A DNA stretch of 24,351 nt from Tannerella sp. (GCA_031288935.1 JAITQL010000091.1:1-24351), one strand, 5' to 3'. Numbered from the stretch's first letter, positions 1 through 7,475 are shown. The notes: generated by a model not told the origin, from the letters alone. Numbers and translations: made by a program.

Positions 1-66
1 CTGGCAACCGGTGCCTGTCACAGCCAGACAGGCTGCTACTAAACGATACAAATGTATTCTTTTCAT
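1..66 (-). CDS. Lipoprotein, N-terminal 22 codons only (runs off left edge)
   Basis: An ATG at 66 on the minus strand opens a frame that begins MKRIHLYRLV, continues with a short hydrophobic stretch (AACLAV) and reaches a TGTGC lipobox at the window edge. This is a typical type II signal peptide, so the product should be a lipid-anchored envelope protein. It starts 39 bp downstream of the 752-aa lipoprotein gene on the same strand and is probably the third gene of that operon. Nothing of the mature domain is visible, so no function can be given. The weakness of the call is its length; the support is the coherent signal peptide exactly where a next operon gene is expected. Confidence 0.6.
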   Translation of the reverse strand, partial: MKRIHLYRLVAACLAVTGTGCQ

Positions 67-105
67 TTCTTGCTGATTTTAATTGATTATAATATGATTT
101 TGTTT

Positions 106-2364
106 TTACCATTTTAATTCTATCCTGATTCCGTCCGGATGATTCTCGAAACTCAGAAAGCAGGTTTTACTGTCGCTGTCCCAGGCGGATTGTACTTCGA
201 CCGGCTCGCCCTGCGCATTGCACGCCGTGTATTCCACGGGAACGCCCGGCAGCAGTATTCGCATGACATTTGTTGTATTCAAAGGACTTCTTGCCGTAAG
301 TGAATAGCTGTTTTTCACGGTTTGTTCATCGTATATGCGTGCGGCGGTGGCCAGCACCTGCGGTTTCCCTCCGTCGTCCGCCTGTTTCAGATCGTACAGG
401 TATGCCTGTTCACCCGGTTGTACTTCTTTCCGGGTCAGCACCGGCAACAGCGGGTCAAACAGGTCAATGAAACGGCCGGTCAGCACGTAAGGCCGGTCAT
501 CCACACTCTCGTCCATCACGGAAACAATGCGGTACGGGCCTCTTTCCAAATAAAAACTGTTCTTGAACATCAATTTGCCGCCCCGGGCACCTTGTTCATA
601 TAATGTCTTGACCCTGTCGATCAACTGTGAGTCCTGATTGGCGGCAAGCACAAATTCCTTGGGATTCCGGCGAATTACGCACACGGTTCCCGCGCCGTAG
701 CCGTATGATCCTTCCCGTGCTGCACGGTCTATTCCCATCAGCTCAAACAGATGTCCGGACGGCGCATCGTATGAATTGCCTCCCGTGTTCCACCATTCCT
801 GCACGGTTTGATACGCATCATCGTCGCGTCCGCAATAGACCAGCGTGCCGCCGCCTTTCACCCAATCCGCGACATGCCGGTGGGCGGTCGGCTCCATTGG
901 CTTCATGCTGGAATAGGACATGACAAGCACCCGGATGCCTTTCCACGTGTCCGGATAAGCCACATTTTCGAGGTGGACAATACTCACGGGGACACCCCGC
1001 TTCAGGAGCGGCAACGTTTGCCCGTAAAAACTGGACAGTTGCGGGTCTTCAAAACTCTCCGCCATATTTTGCATGCTCCCCATGTTAAGTCCCTTCGACT
1101 GGCCTTCCTTTGTTACTTCCGGCTTTTTCCCGTGAGTAGGAAAACGTTGAAACATCAGCGAATTGGCCATCAATACGGCAATGCCGTGCGAACCGCTTAC
1201 CTTGTTTTCCGACACCGGCATCGAATTTAGCGTATTGATCATTACCTGCATCTGAGTGGAGTAAAAACGCGGAATGCGTTCTTTTTCCTCGCTGTCGACA
1301 CCGGTTTTGTACAATCCCTCGTAAATCCTGTCCGGCCAGGGCATGACTTCATAGTCGGCAATCATCGGATAAAGCAGTTGGGCGGTGAAAGTCGCCTGAT
1401 AGTTCTTTTTGTAGTCCGGCCAGTCGCGCGGCCAGTCTTCGATAGGGTCGGTAAGGAAGAACATTTTCCGTCCCGTAGGGCGCGTCATGGATTCCATCGA
1501 ACCGTATTCCAGCAAGGCGTTCTCGAAAACACGTTCCTTTTCAACGCCGTTGAAATACGTCCTTTCGCGGGAAGTACCCGTCCACACCTGTGCGATGTAT
1601 CCGTCTATGCACGGAAGCGAGGCAAGGCTGGCCTCGGGGCTGACAATCTGCCACGACGAATAATTGACCAGCGAATGAGTCGGAACATAGCATCGCACGT
1701 TCATGCCTTTGCTATTTCCGTAGGCCTTGGCATACGTGCAGACATCCTCCAGCGCCCTGTAATAGAGATGATATTTCAGCTTGTTGGACAGATACGTGTT
1801 TTCCGGCGATTCGTGTTGCGGACGCCACGGAGAGCCGTAGTAATCCTGCCATTCCCGTTTGAACGCTTCGCTGTAGCCGCTAAACGCCCAAAATTCGGGT
1901 TCTTCCAGGTAAATCGCATCAATACCGGCGTCAATCACCCGCTTGAGGTGTTTCTCCTTCAGGTAGGTCAGGAAGTTTTGGGAGGGGACGAGATAGGGCA
2001 CCATGCGTCCATGCCAGATGGTGTCGCCCTTTACATTGACCTGCCCTTCGTCCAGATGGGACTTTCCGTCCCACTGTCCGGTGAAGTAATCCTGATAGCC
2101 CCCCCAGGCGATGCCGGTCATGAAATGGGTGATATAGCCCCGGTCGCGCCATGACTGCACACGTTGCTCAAAGGTCATGCCCTGCCGGTCGCCGACGCCG
2201 TAGACGATGGCCACATCAGCGCGTACATCCGTCACGGGTTTCCATTCCCCGCCCGTTTGGAACGTCGTTTTTTCCCGGATAGGGGAAACTGGCTGCCGGG
2301 TAGTGTTCCTACATCCGCACAGGAGCAGTCCGAGCGCTGTGATCTGTATAAATAATCTGTTCAT
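106..2364 (-). CDS. Lipoprotein resembling a TIM-barrel glycoside hydrolase, family not recognised
   Basis: The 752-aa product begins with a lipoprotein signal (LGLLLCGC, lipid on Cys18), so it should sit on the cell envelope. The N-terminal half (about 50-370) reads like a (beta/alpha)8 hydrolase: a GxxAWGGY segment near 84-90, then IDAIYLEEPEFW with paired acids Glu154/Glu155 at the end of a predicted strand, and many aromatic residues. The C-terminal half holds a stretch near 475-520 (RVLVMSYSSMKPM, then WVKGGGTLVYCG) typical of the GATase-like domain of GH42-type and related hydrolases, followed by a beta-rich tail. It lies 30 bp behind a GH43 gene on the same strand, which supports a role in glycan breakdown. 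I do not recognise the exact family, and the catalytic role of the two Glu residues is inference. Confidence 0.8.
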   Translation of the reverse strand: MNRLFIQITALGLLLCGCRNTTRQPVSPIREKTTFQTGGEWKPVTDVRADVAIVYGVGDRQGMTFEQRVQSWRDRGYITHFMTGIAWGGYQDYFTGQWDGKSHLDEGQVNVKGDTIWHGRMVPYLVPSQNFLTYLKEKHLKRVIDAGIDAIYLEEPEFWAFSGYSEAFKREWQDYYGSPWRPQHESPENTYLSNKLKYHLYYRALEDVCTYAKAYGNSKGMNVRCYVPTHSLVNYSSWQIVSPEASLASLPCIDGYIAQVWTGTSRERTYFNGVEKERVFENALLEYGSMESMTRPTGRKMFFLTDPIEDWPRDWPDYKKNYQATFTAQLLYPMIADYEVMPWPDRIYEGLYKTGVDSEEKERIPRFYSTQMQVMINTLNSMPVSENKVSGSHGIAVLMANSLMFQRFPTHGKKPEVTKEGQSKGLNMGSMQNMAESFEDPQLSSFYGQTLPLLKRGVPVSIVHLENVAYPDTWKGIRVLVMSYSSMKPMEPTAHRHVADWVKGGGTLVYCGRDDDAYQTVQEWWNTGGNSYDAPSGHLFELMGIDRAAREGSYGYGAGTVCVIRRNPKEFVLAANQDSQLIDRVKTLYEQGARGGKLMFKNSFYLERGPYRIVSVMDESVDDRPYVLTGRFIDLFDPLLPVLTRKEVQPGEQAYLYDLKQADDGGKPQVLATAARIYDEQTVKNSYSLTARSPLNTTNVMRILLPGVPVEYTACNAQGEPVEVQSAWDSDSKTCFLSFENHPDGIRIELKW

Positions 2365-2394
2365 GCCGGTTTATGTTTATCTTGTTTATTTGTT

Positions 2395-3390
2395 TTATCG
2401 GGTTATTTCCTGTTTGACGAGCAGCGAATGTCCGGTATCTTCCAATTCGAAAATATGCGCCCGTTCGGCGCCGCCCCCGTTGGGTTGATGGAAAACGATG
2501 CATAACTTGCCTTCGAAGGTTTTGAAAATCATTCCGTGACCGCCGTCCTGATCGAACAACGGTTCCGGGTGCTGTTTCCACGGGCCGGTGATCTTCCCGG
2601 TAACAGATTCGGCTATGCCGACGGCATATCCCTTTTGGGAAAAACCGGACCAGATCATCAACAGTTTTCCGGATTGGGTGCGATAGACAAAACATCCGTC
2701 GGTCACGTAGCTCTTGCGTCCTTCGGGCGCCCAGGGAGCGCTGGAGGCACAAAAAAGACTTGCCGGCTTACCGGCAGGCGCCGACAAATCGGATTTCAGC
2801 GCCATCACATCCATCGTACCGTCTACCGTTTGCACCCATTCATGACAAAAGACCATGTAAGGCGTGCCCTCTTCCACCCAGAGCGTACCGTCAAGCGCCA
2901 TGTAATCCATCGGCGTATGCGGCACGTGGTCGAAAGGCAGGAAAGGCCCTTCGGGCACATCGGCGTAGAAAATTTGTGTGCCGCGGAACGTAAACGCCGG
3001 CCAGTTTTCCTGCTTCTTTTTCCATTCAATGTCGCTGTTGAGCGTGGCAAACAGGTAGTACTTCCCGTTGTAGACATGTACTTCGGGCGCCCATACCGCA
3101 CCGGTAATCCAGTTTTCTTCGGGTACTGTGAAGACTTGCTGCGGGCCTTCCCACGTTTTCAAATCCCTGCTTTTGTATACCGCTACGCCGCCAATCGTCC
3201 GGCCGTCTCTGCCCGGTTGCGACGAAGAACCATACATATAATAAATACCCTGCCGTGCATCCGGAACAATGAATGGATCGCGGATGTAAATATCACTTAT
3301 TTTATGCTGCTGAGACTGTCCGTAAGCATATTCCGTAAAAACTGTCAGCAATAGACTGATTAATACTATTAAACCTGTTCTCATGTTCAT
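2395..3390 (-). CDS. Exported GH43-like glycoside hydrolase
   Basis: The product is 331 aa with a Sec signal peptide (hydrophobic core near 6-18, likely cleavage near AYG at 22-24). The body is a five-bladed beta-propeller of the GH43 type: RDPF with the probable catalytic base Asp38, GAVWAPEVHVYNGKYYLF at about 97-114, ALDGTLW with the likely pKa-modulating Asp167, and FCHEW with the likely general acid Glu184. Known GH43 activities are mainly arabinofuranosidase, arabinanase, xylosidase and exo-galactosidase; the substrate cannot be read from sequence. It is the first gene of a three-gene operon and has a clear promoter and palindrome upstream. The start at 3390 has a second Met two codons later (3384), and either could be used. 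Confidence 0.88.
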   Translation of the reverse strand: MNMRTGLIVLISLLLTVFTEYAYGQSQQHKISDIYIRDPFIVPDARQGIYYMYGSSSQPGRDGRTIGGVAVYKSRDLKTWEGPQQVFTVPEENWITGAVWAPEVHVYNGKYYLFATLNSDIEWKKKQENWPAFTFRGTQIFYADVPEGPFLPFDHVPHTPMDYMALDGTLWVEEGTPYMVFCHEWVQTVDGTMDVMALKSDLSAPAGKPASLFCASSAPWAPEGRKSYVTDGCFVYRTQSGKLLMIWSGFSQKGYAVGIAESVTGKITGPWKQHPEPLFDQDGGHGMIFKTFEGKLCIVFHQPNGGGAERAHIFELEDTGHSLLVKQEITR

Positions 3391-3411
3391 TAGTTTTTTT
3401 ATTATGCCGCC

Positions 3412-3429
3412 AACTTAAACGTTTAAGTT
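3412..3429. promoter_or_regulatory. Perfect 18-bp palindrome, probable operator of the GH43 operon
   Basis: AACTTAAACGTTTAAGTT is its own reverse complement and has a central CG, the usual shape of a LacI/GalR-family operator. It lies about 22 bp before the GH43 start and about 30 bp downstream of the start site predicted from the adjacent promoter, where a bound repressor would block elongation. No LacI-family protein with its own N-terminal HTH is encoded in the window, so the regulator must be elsewhere. Confidence 0.6.
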
Positions 3430-3467
3430 AACAGCGTATAAAACGACTTCACCTTTAAAATCGTCCG

Positions 3468-3498
3468 CAAAATTACCATAAATTTATCTCCGCACAAA
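3468..3498 (-). promoter_or_regulatory. Bacteroidetes-type promoter of the GH43 operon
   Basis: On the minus strand, TTTG (3498-3495) is followed by exactly 19 bases and then TAATTTTG (3475-3468). This matches the Bacteroidetes sigma-ABfr pattern TTTG-N19-TAnnTTTG at every specified base. Transcription would begin near 3461, giving a leader of about 70 nt that contains the palindrome. Confidence 0.65.
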
Positions 3499-3560
3499 TA
3501 CTTTCCCGAAAATGGCACACTTTTAACATACCGGAAAGGATGTTCCCGTATGAATTTCGT

Positions 3561-3591
3561 AAAAATCGTCGGAGATTCGTTTCCTCTCCGA
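3561..3591 (-). terminator. Probable rho-independent terminator of manA
   Basis: Read on the minus strand, a 7-bp perfect stem (TCGGAGA / TCTCCGA, arms 3591-3585 and 3575-3569, 9-nt loop) begins five bases after the manA stop codon and is followed two bases later by ATTTTT. It separates manA from the GH43 promoter just downstream. Confidence 0.6.
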
Positions 3592-3595
3592 GGCT

Positions 3596-4573
3596 TCATC
3601 TTGCATCCACATATGTTTCCAGCACTTTCGCCCGCGGTTCAGGCCGCAGGGTAACGGCGTTCGTATCTGCGGAGATTAGTACGGTTTGCCCCTGATGTAC
3701 GGTCAATTCATTTGACTGATGGTCGCACAGGGTCAGGCGGCCTTCCAGACAAATATAGATCACAAATGAATCCAGGGCTGCCAGGTCGCGTACTGCAGGC
3801 CGGGACAGATCCAGCAGGAGGGTCGTAAAATAGTCGCATTGCACCAGTGAAACCGCTTCGTCCGGGCGAGGCGTATAAGCCGTCCGGTAGTCGGAACAAA
3901 ACGTGTAGTCAATGGCATCCTTTGCCTGTTCCGTATGCAGTTCGCGGCTGTTCCCCGCCGCATCCCTGCGATTGTAGTCGTAGATGCGGTAGGTGACGTC
4001 GCTTGTCTGCTGAATCTCCGCAATGAAACAGCCTGCGCCAATGGCATGTACACGGCCGGCCGGTAAAAAGAAGACGTCTCCGGCCAGTACCTCGTAGCGC
4101 CTGAGTACGTCCATCAGAGTGCCGTCACCTGCTCTGCGCACGTATTCACCGGCGTCTGTCGGACGACTGAAGCCGCTGTACAACGCTGCTCCGGAAGAGG
4201 CCTTCACCACATACCACATCTCCGTTTTACCGAACGAACGATGGCGTTCCCATGCGAGTGAATCATCGGGATGTACCTGTATGGAAAGGTTGTCGCGTGC
4301 GTCAATAAACTTGATCAGCAACGGGAACGTTCTCCCGAATCGCTGCATCACCTTTTCACCGACCAGCCGTGCGCCATAAGTGGCGATCAGGTCGTCGATC
4401 GTCTGCCCCTCCAGCGCGCCGTTGGCCACCACAGAGTAATTCCCTTTCACGTGCGAGAGTTCCCAGCTTTCACCAATGGCCTCGCCGGTCGGCGTCAAAC
4501 CTTTAAAGGGGCGGATATCCGTTCCGCCCCAGATGATTTCTTTCAGTATAGGTCTAAAAATAAATGGATACAT
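3596..4573 (-). CDS. manA: Mannose-6-phosphate isomerase, class I
   Basis: This zinc enzyme interconverts mannose-6-phosphate and fructose-6-phosphate in the cytoplasm, linking mannose catabolism and GDP-mannose synthesis to glycolysis. The 325-aa protein is the short form common in Bacteroidetes and Firmicutes. The zinc ligands are visible: QVHPDD (Gln99, His101), GKTEMWY (Glu118) and LPAGRVHAIGAG (His176) in the cupin core. IWGG near residue 14 and GESWELS near 34-40 are also typical. The start at 4573 gives the expected N-terminus (MYPFIFRPILKE). The gene is monocistronic by eye, with a promoter just upstream and a hairpin terminator just downstream. Confidence 0.95.
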   Translation of the reverse strand: MYPFIFRPILKEIIWGGTDIRPFKGLTPTGEAIGESWELSHVKGNYSVVANGALEGQTIDDLIATYGARLVGEKVMQRFGRTFPLLIKFIDARDNLSIQVHPDDSLAWERHRSFGKTEMWYVVKASSGAALYSGFSRPTDAGEYVRRAGDGTLMDVLRRYEVLAGDVFFLPAGRVHAIGAGCFIAEIQQTSDVTYRIYDYNRRDAAGNSRELHTEQAKDAIDYTFCSDYRTAYTPRPDEAVSLVQCDYFTTLLLDLSRPAVRDLAALDSFVIYICLEGRLTLCDHQSNELTVHQGQTVLISADTNAVTLRPEPRAKVLETYVDAR

Positions 4574-4592
4574 AGCATTTCAATTAGTCCTG

Positions 4593-4623
4593 CAAATGTA
4601 TATGAAATATTTTGAATGACAGA
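4593..4623 (-). promoter_or_regulatory. Probable manA promoter
   Basis: On the minus strand TCTG (4623-4620, one mismatch to TTTG) is followed by 19 bases and TACATTTG (4600-4593), a full match to TAnnTTTG. The predicted start near 4586 leaves a very short leader of about a dozen bases before the manA ATG. Confidence 0.5.
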
Positions 4624-4661
4624 GTGACGGGTAAAAAATCACACGGACGCCAGGGAAAAAT

Positions 4662-4724
4662 TTGCCGGAAGGATCGGGAAGTTTCCCGGAAGGCTCGGAA
4701 AAGTTACCGGAGTGTCATGTCCTG
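4662..4724 (+). repeat. Short 21-bp-period repeat left of the IS relic
   Basis: Two clear 21-bp units (4662-4682 and 4683-4703) and the start of a third (from 4704) share the pattern TT-x-CCGGAAGG-x-TCGG, with the third decaying after TTACCGGA. Read in the frame of the downstream transposase they give the heptads LPEGSGS, FPEGSEK and LPECHVL. The period and CCGGA core match the larger array on the other side of the IS relic. Confidence 0.65.
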
Positions 4725-4754
4725 CCACAGGTTGACAAAAAGGAAGGAGAAAAC

Positions 4755-5124
4755 ATGACAAAAAGTAAGCGAACGTATTATCGGTACAGTAACTGTTTTA
4801 AGGAGAAAGTCGTTCGGGAAGTATCATCGGGATCGGGTATAAGTTCGGCAAGTCTGAAATACGGGATACGGGGAGCGGGAACGGTTCAGGGCAGGATAAA
4901 GAAATTTGGACAGGAAGAATTATTAAACACGGCAGTAAGAATACGGATGAAAGGAGAAACGGACGGGATCGGGCGTCTGCGTGAAGAGAACCGCCGGCAG
5001 ATGCAACGTTAGTGAGGAATGCGCTGGAGAGTCCGGCGGAAGTGGCAAACGAACACTGTCAAACAGATATATATAAAAACTTCGGCAGTCGGCGACCGGT
5101 TGCTGCCGGGAAAAGAAAGGCATG
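4755..5124 (+). pseudogene. IS3-family transposase orfA, frameshifted
   Basis: ATG at 4755 follows a strong AGGAAGGAGA ribosome site (4741-4750), unusual in this window. The first about 80 codons encode an IS3-type OrfA HTH (YSNCFKEKVVREVSSGSG, then TVQGRIKKFG). The frame stops at 5010-5012 right after REENRR. In another frame the expected OrfA C-terminus continues from about 4997 to a TGA at 5122-5124 (ADATLVRNALESPAEVANEH, then NFGSRRPVAAGKRKA). A small deletion between REENRR and ADAT therefore broke the gene. OrfA normally binds the IS ends and is joined to OrfB by programmed frameshifting, but this break lies in mid-protein and loses residues, so decay is the better reading. Confidence 0.75.
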
Positions 5125-5376
5125 AGCGTGAGCAGTCTGTGTAAATATTACGGTATAAGCCGGAACGGATATTACAAGCGTAACCGTCGGGATCGGCAGG
5201 AAGCCGTGTCAACGGAGCTGACCGTTGAGACGGTGCAGAGAGAGCGTCACAGTCAGCCGTGCACCGGCAGCCCCCTGTTCACGCGGTCGGCAGCCGTCGC
5301 CTCCAGGCTGCCCGTTACGCACGACGCCGGAAAATCCAACTTCCCGGCCGGAACAAAAGTTCTGTTACTCACAGCC
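5122..5376 (+). pseudogene. IS3-family transposase orfB, 5' fragment
   Basis: ATG at 5122 overlaps the orfA stop (ATGA), the usual IS3 arrangement. Codons 1 to about 45 read as the OrfB N-terminus (VSSLCKYYGISRNGYYKRNR, then VQRERHSQP). Near 5256-5290 the homologous frame changes: SRRLQAARYARRRKIQLPGR continues in another frame, apparently after a small insertion or duplication (CACCGGCAGCC and CGGTCGGCAGCC lie side by side). Soon after, the sequence becomes the 21-bp tandem array. The whole DDE catalytic core, some 200 residues, is missing. This is a dead remnant. Confidence 0.7.
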
Positions 5377-5748
5377 GGTGTACCGGACTTCTCCCCCGGT
5401 ACACCGGATTTCATTTTCAGTGTACCGAAATTCATTTCCGGTGTACCGGATTTCTTTCCCGGTGTACCGGATTTCATTTCCGGTGTACCGGATTTCTTTC
5501 CCGGGGTACCGGATTTCATTTCCGGTGTACCGGATTTCTTTCCCGGTGTACCGGATTTCATTTCCGGTGTACCGGATTTCATTTCCGGTGTACCGGATTT
5601 CATTTCCGGTGTACCGGATTTCATTTCCGGTGTACCGGATTTTGCTCCCGGTGTACCGGATTTCTTTCCCGGTGTACCGAAATTCTTTCCCGGTATACCG
5701 GATTTTGCTCCCGGTATGCCGGAGTTTCTTTCCGGTGTACCGGGTCAA
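5377..5748. repeat. 21-bp tandem repeat array, 17 full units plus a partial
   Basis: Units begin at 5377 and recur every 21 bp to 5733, then a partial unit ends at 5748. The conserved part is GGTGTACCGGATTTC, followed by ATTTCC or TTTCCC. Units 4-9 alternate strictly between the two tails (a 42-bp higher-order period), units 9-12 are identical, and both edges have diverged copies. Where units meet, CCGGT-GT-ACCGG forms a small inverted repeat in most junctions. Because 21 is divisible by three and the unit has few stops, several frames stay open: GVPDFIS, VYRISFP and CTGFHFR forward, KSGTPEM and EIRYTGN reverse. None has a convincing start or flanking domain, so I treat it as a satellite-like DNA array rather than a gene. 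Confidence 0.9.
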
Positions 5749-5935
5749 TAATCCATGCAACGGCAGTTGTCTGCACCGGATTGGCAACTCTGCTGCCTTT
5801 CCGCTTGAAACGGTTCTGAAAGCAGCAGAATTTTTAATCCCTGAAAAACCGTTCTTATCGGAAGACACCGCGCAAGAGCGGCACATGAAATCGCTCCGAA
5901 AGGATTTGGCCGGCTCCCGATTTTTATTCCGCGCA

Positions 5936-5967
5936 CTTGTAAATCCCATAATTTTCATGTACGTTTG
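5936..5967 (+). promoter_or_regulatory. Possible promoter of the M20-deaminase-PNP operon
   Basis: TACGTTTG (5960-5967) matches the Bacteroidetes -7 element TAnnTTTG exactly, and TTG at 5937-5939 lies 20 bases upstream as a weak -33 element. The predicted start near 5974 falls inside the hairpin at 5971-5997, which is odd for a functional promoter. Confidence 0.4.
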
Positions 5968-5970
5968 TCG

Positions 5971-6002
5971 TCGCCTTCGGGAAAGTCCCGAAGGCGATTT
6001 TT
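5971..6002 (+). terminator. Strong hairpin followed by T5, terminator-like
   Basis: TCGCCTTCGGGA (5971-5982) pairs perfectly with TCCCGAAGGCGA (5986-5997) around a 3-nt loop and is followed by TTTTT. This has the form of a plus-strand intrinsic terminator. No intact gene lies upstream on that strand, so it may end transcription leaking from the IS relic, or act as a leader structure for the operon that starts at 6096. Confidence 0.6.
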
Positions 6003-6095
6003 GAATGCGGCGACACGCACGTGAAGCGCTCTTTGCCCGTCATGGCGGCGTGTACTTGCCGGAAGAATCAGGTGTAACGATTAAAAGCAAAAAGA

Positions 6096-7454
6096 ATGTC
6101 GATAAAAACGTATATCCGGGAAAACCGGGAACGATTTCTGGCCGAGTGGTTCGAGCTGTTGCGGATACCGTCCGTCAGTTCGCAGCAAATTCACCGGCCG
6201 GACATGCAGGCGTGCGCCGAACGCCTGCGCGGGATATTGCTCGCTTCGGGGGCGGAGCGGGCGGAAGTGATGCCGACGGCCGGGCATCCGGTGGTGTATG
6301 CCGAGCGCATCCTCTCGGCAGATGCACCCACGGTGCTGGTTTACGGCCATTACGACGTGATGCCGCCCGAACCGCTGGCCCTGTGGCACGGCGACCCGTT
6401 CGAGCCGGTCGTCTGCGACGGCGCCGTCCGGGCACGGGGCGCAGACGATGACAAGGGGCAGTTGATGATCCAGATAAAGGGCTTTCAGACGGCTTTGCAG
6501 GAGGGATGCCTTCGCTGCAACGTGAAGTTCATCGTCGAAGGCGAGGAAGAAATCGGGTCGGCCAGTCTGAAACCGTTTTGCGAAGCCCGCCGCGACCTGT
6601 TGAAGGCGGACGTGATCCTGGTTTCCGACACGAGCATGTACAGCGAAGAGGCGCCCTCGCTGACGACCGGGCTGCGCGGCCTGTCCTACTGGGAGATCGA
6701 GGTGACCGGGCCGAACCGCGATCTTCACTCCGGTCATTTCGGCGGCGCCGTGGCCAATCCCCTCAATGTGCTGTGCCGTTTGCTGGCCGACGTGACGGAT
6801 GCCGGCGGAAGGATTGCGATTCCGCATTTCTACGACGACGTGCAGGAACTTTCGCCCGAGGAAAAGGCGATGACGGCACAGGCGCCGTTCGACGAAGATG
6901 CGTACAGGCAGGCCATCGGCGTGGAAGCCCTGTTCGGCGAAAGCGGCTATTCGACGCTGGAGCGGAACAGCTGTCGCCCCTCGTTCGATATTTGCGGCAT
7001 CTGGGGCGGCTACACGGGCGAGGGCGCCAAGACGGTATTGCCCTCGAAGGCGTACGCCAAAGTCTCCTGCCGGCTGGTGCCCCGTCAGGACGCGGAACGG
7101 ATCACGCAACTGTTCATCGACTATCTGACAGGCAAGGCCCCGGACTGCGTGAAACTGAAGGTAGCGCACTGCCACAGCGGACAGGCTTACGTTTGCCCGA
7201 TTGACCTTCCGGCATACCGCGCCGCCGAACGGGCGTTTGCCGTCGCGTTCGGCAAGAAACCGCTGGCCATGCGCCGCGGCGGAAGTATACCGATCGTGCC
7301 GGCCTTTGAGGAGATTCTCGGCCTCAAGACGGTCTTGATGGGCTTCGGTCTGGAACGCCACGCCATCCATTCGCCCAACGAAAACTTCGGCCTGGAACGG
7401 TTCTTCACCGGCATCGAAGCCGTGGCGGAGTTTTACCGGAACTGGCATGTATAA
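6096..7454 (+). CDS. M20-family metallo-dipeptidase
   Basis: This is a cytosolic dizinc peptidase of the M20 family, of the dipeptidase type related to carnosinase/CNDP and PepV-like enzymes; it should hydrolyse dipeptides or similar amides. In the 452-aa protein the expected ligands are all visible: YGHYDV (His85, with Asp87 as catalytic partner), GADDDKG (bridging Asp118), EGEEEIGS (general base Glu151, ligand Glu152), VSDTS (Asp178) and HSPNE (His425). The dimerisation lid lies between about 190 and 370 and contains the DLHSGHFGG motif typical of this branch. There is no signal peptide. It is the first gene of a plus-strand operon, 21 bp before the deaminase. The exact substrate is unknown. 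Confidence 0.9.
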   Translation: MSIKTYIRENRERFLAEWFELLRIPSVSSQQIHRPDMQACAERLRGILLASGAERAEVMPTAGHPVVYAERILSADAPTVLVYGHYDVMPPEPLALWHGDPFEPVVCDGAVRARGADDDKGQLMIQIKGFQTALQEGCLRCNVKFIVEGEEEIGSASLKPFCEARRDLLKADVILVSDTSMYSEEAPSLTTGLRGLSYWEIEVTGPNRDLHSGHFGGAVANPLNVLCRLLADVTDAGGRIAIPHFYDDVQELSPEEKAMTAQAPFDEDAYRQAIGVEALFGESGYSTLERNSCRPSFDICGIWGGYTGEGAKTVLPSKAYAKVSCRLVPRQDAERITQLFIDYLTGKAPDCVKLKVAHCHSGQAYVCPIDLPAYRAAERAFAVAFGKKPLAMRRGGSIPIVPAFEEILGLKTVLMGFGLERHAIHSPNENFGLERFFTGIEAVAEFYRNWHV

Positions 7455-7475
7455 ACGCAAAAACAGAAACAGACT

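Larger units (their letters stand above)
5749..6095. other. Gene-free stretch between repeat array and M20 gene
   Basis: No coding region is convincing here. The first part (5749-5935) has no recognisable feature. The second part holds a possible promoter and a strong hairpin, listed separately. From 6003 to 6095 I see only the leader of the M20 gene, without a clear Shine-Dalgarno site. Confidence 0.6.

Noticed and set aside
4990..5012. Programmed -1 frameshift within orfA
   Set aside because: IS3 frameshifting normally joins orfA to orfB at the end of orfA, on an A-rich slippery run. Here the break is in mid-orfA, without such a run, and residues are missing.
5377..5748. CRISPR array
   Set aside because: Units are directly adjacent at 21 bp with no unique spacers, and no cas genes are present.
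5253..5958. Repeat-protein open frames across the 21-bp array on both strands (GVPDFIS, VYRISFP, CTGFHFR, KSGTPEM, EIRYTGN)
   Set aside because: Several frames are open only because the unit is a multiple of three and has few stops. No frame shows a signal, a domain or a supporting start, and two forward ones begin inside the orfB remnant.
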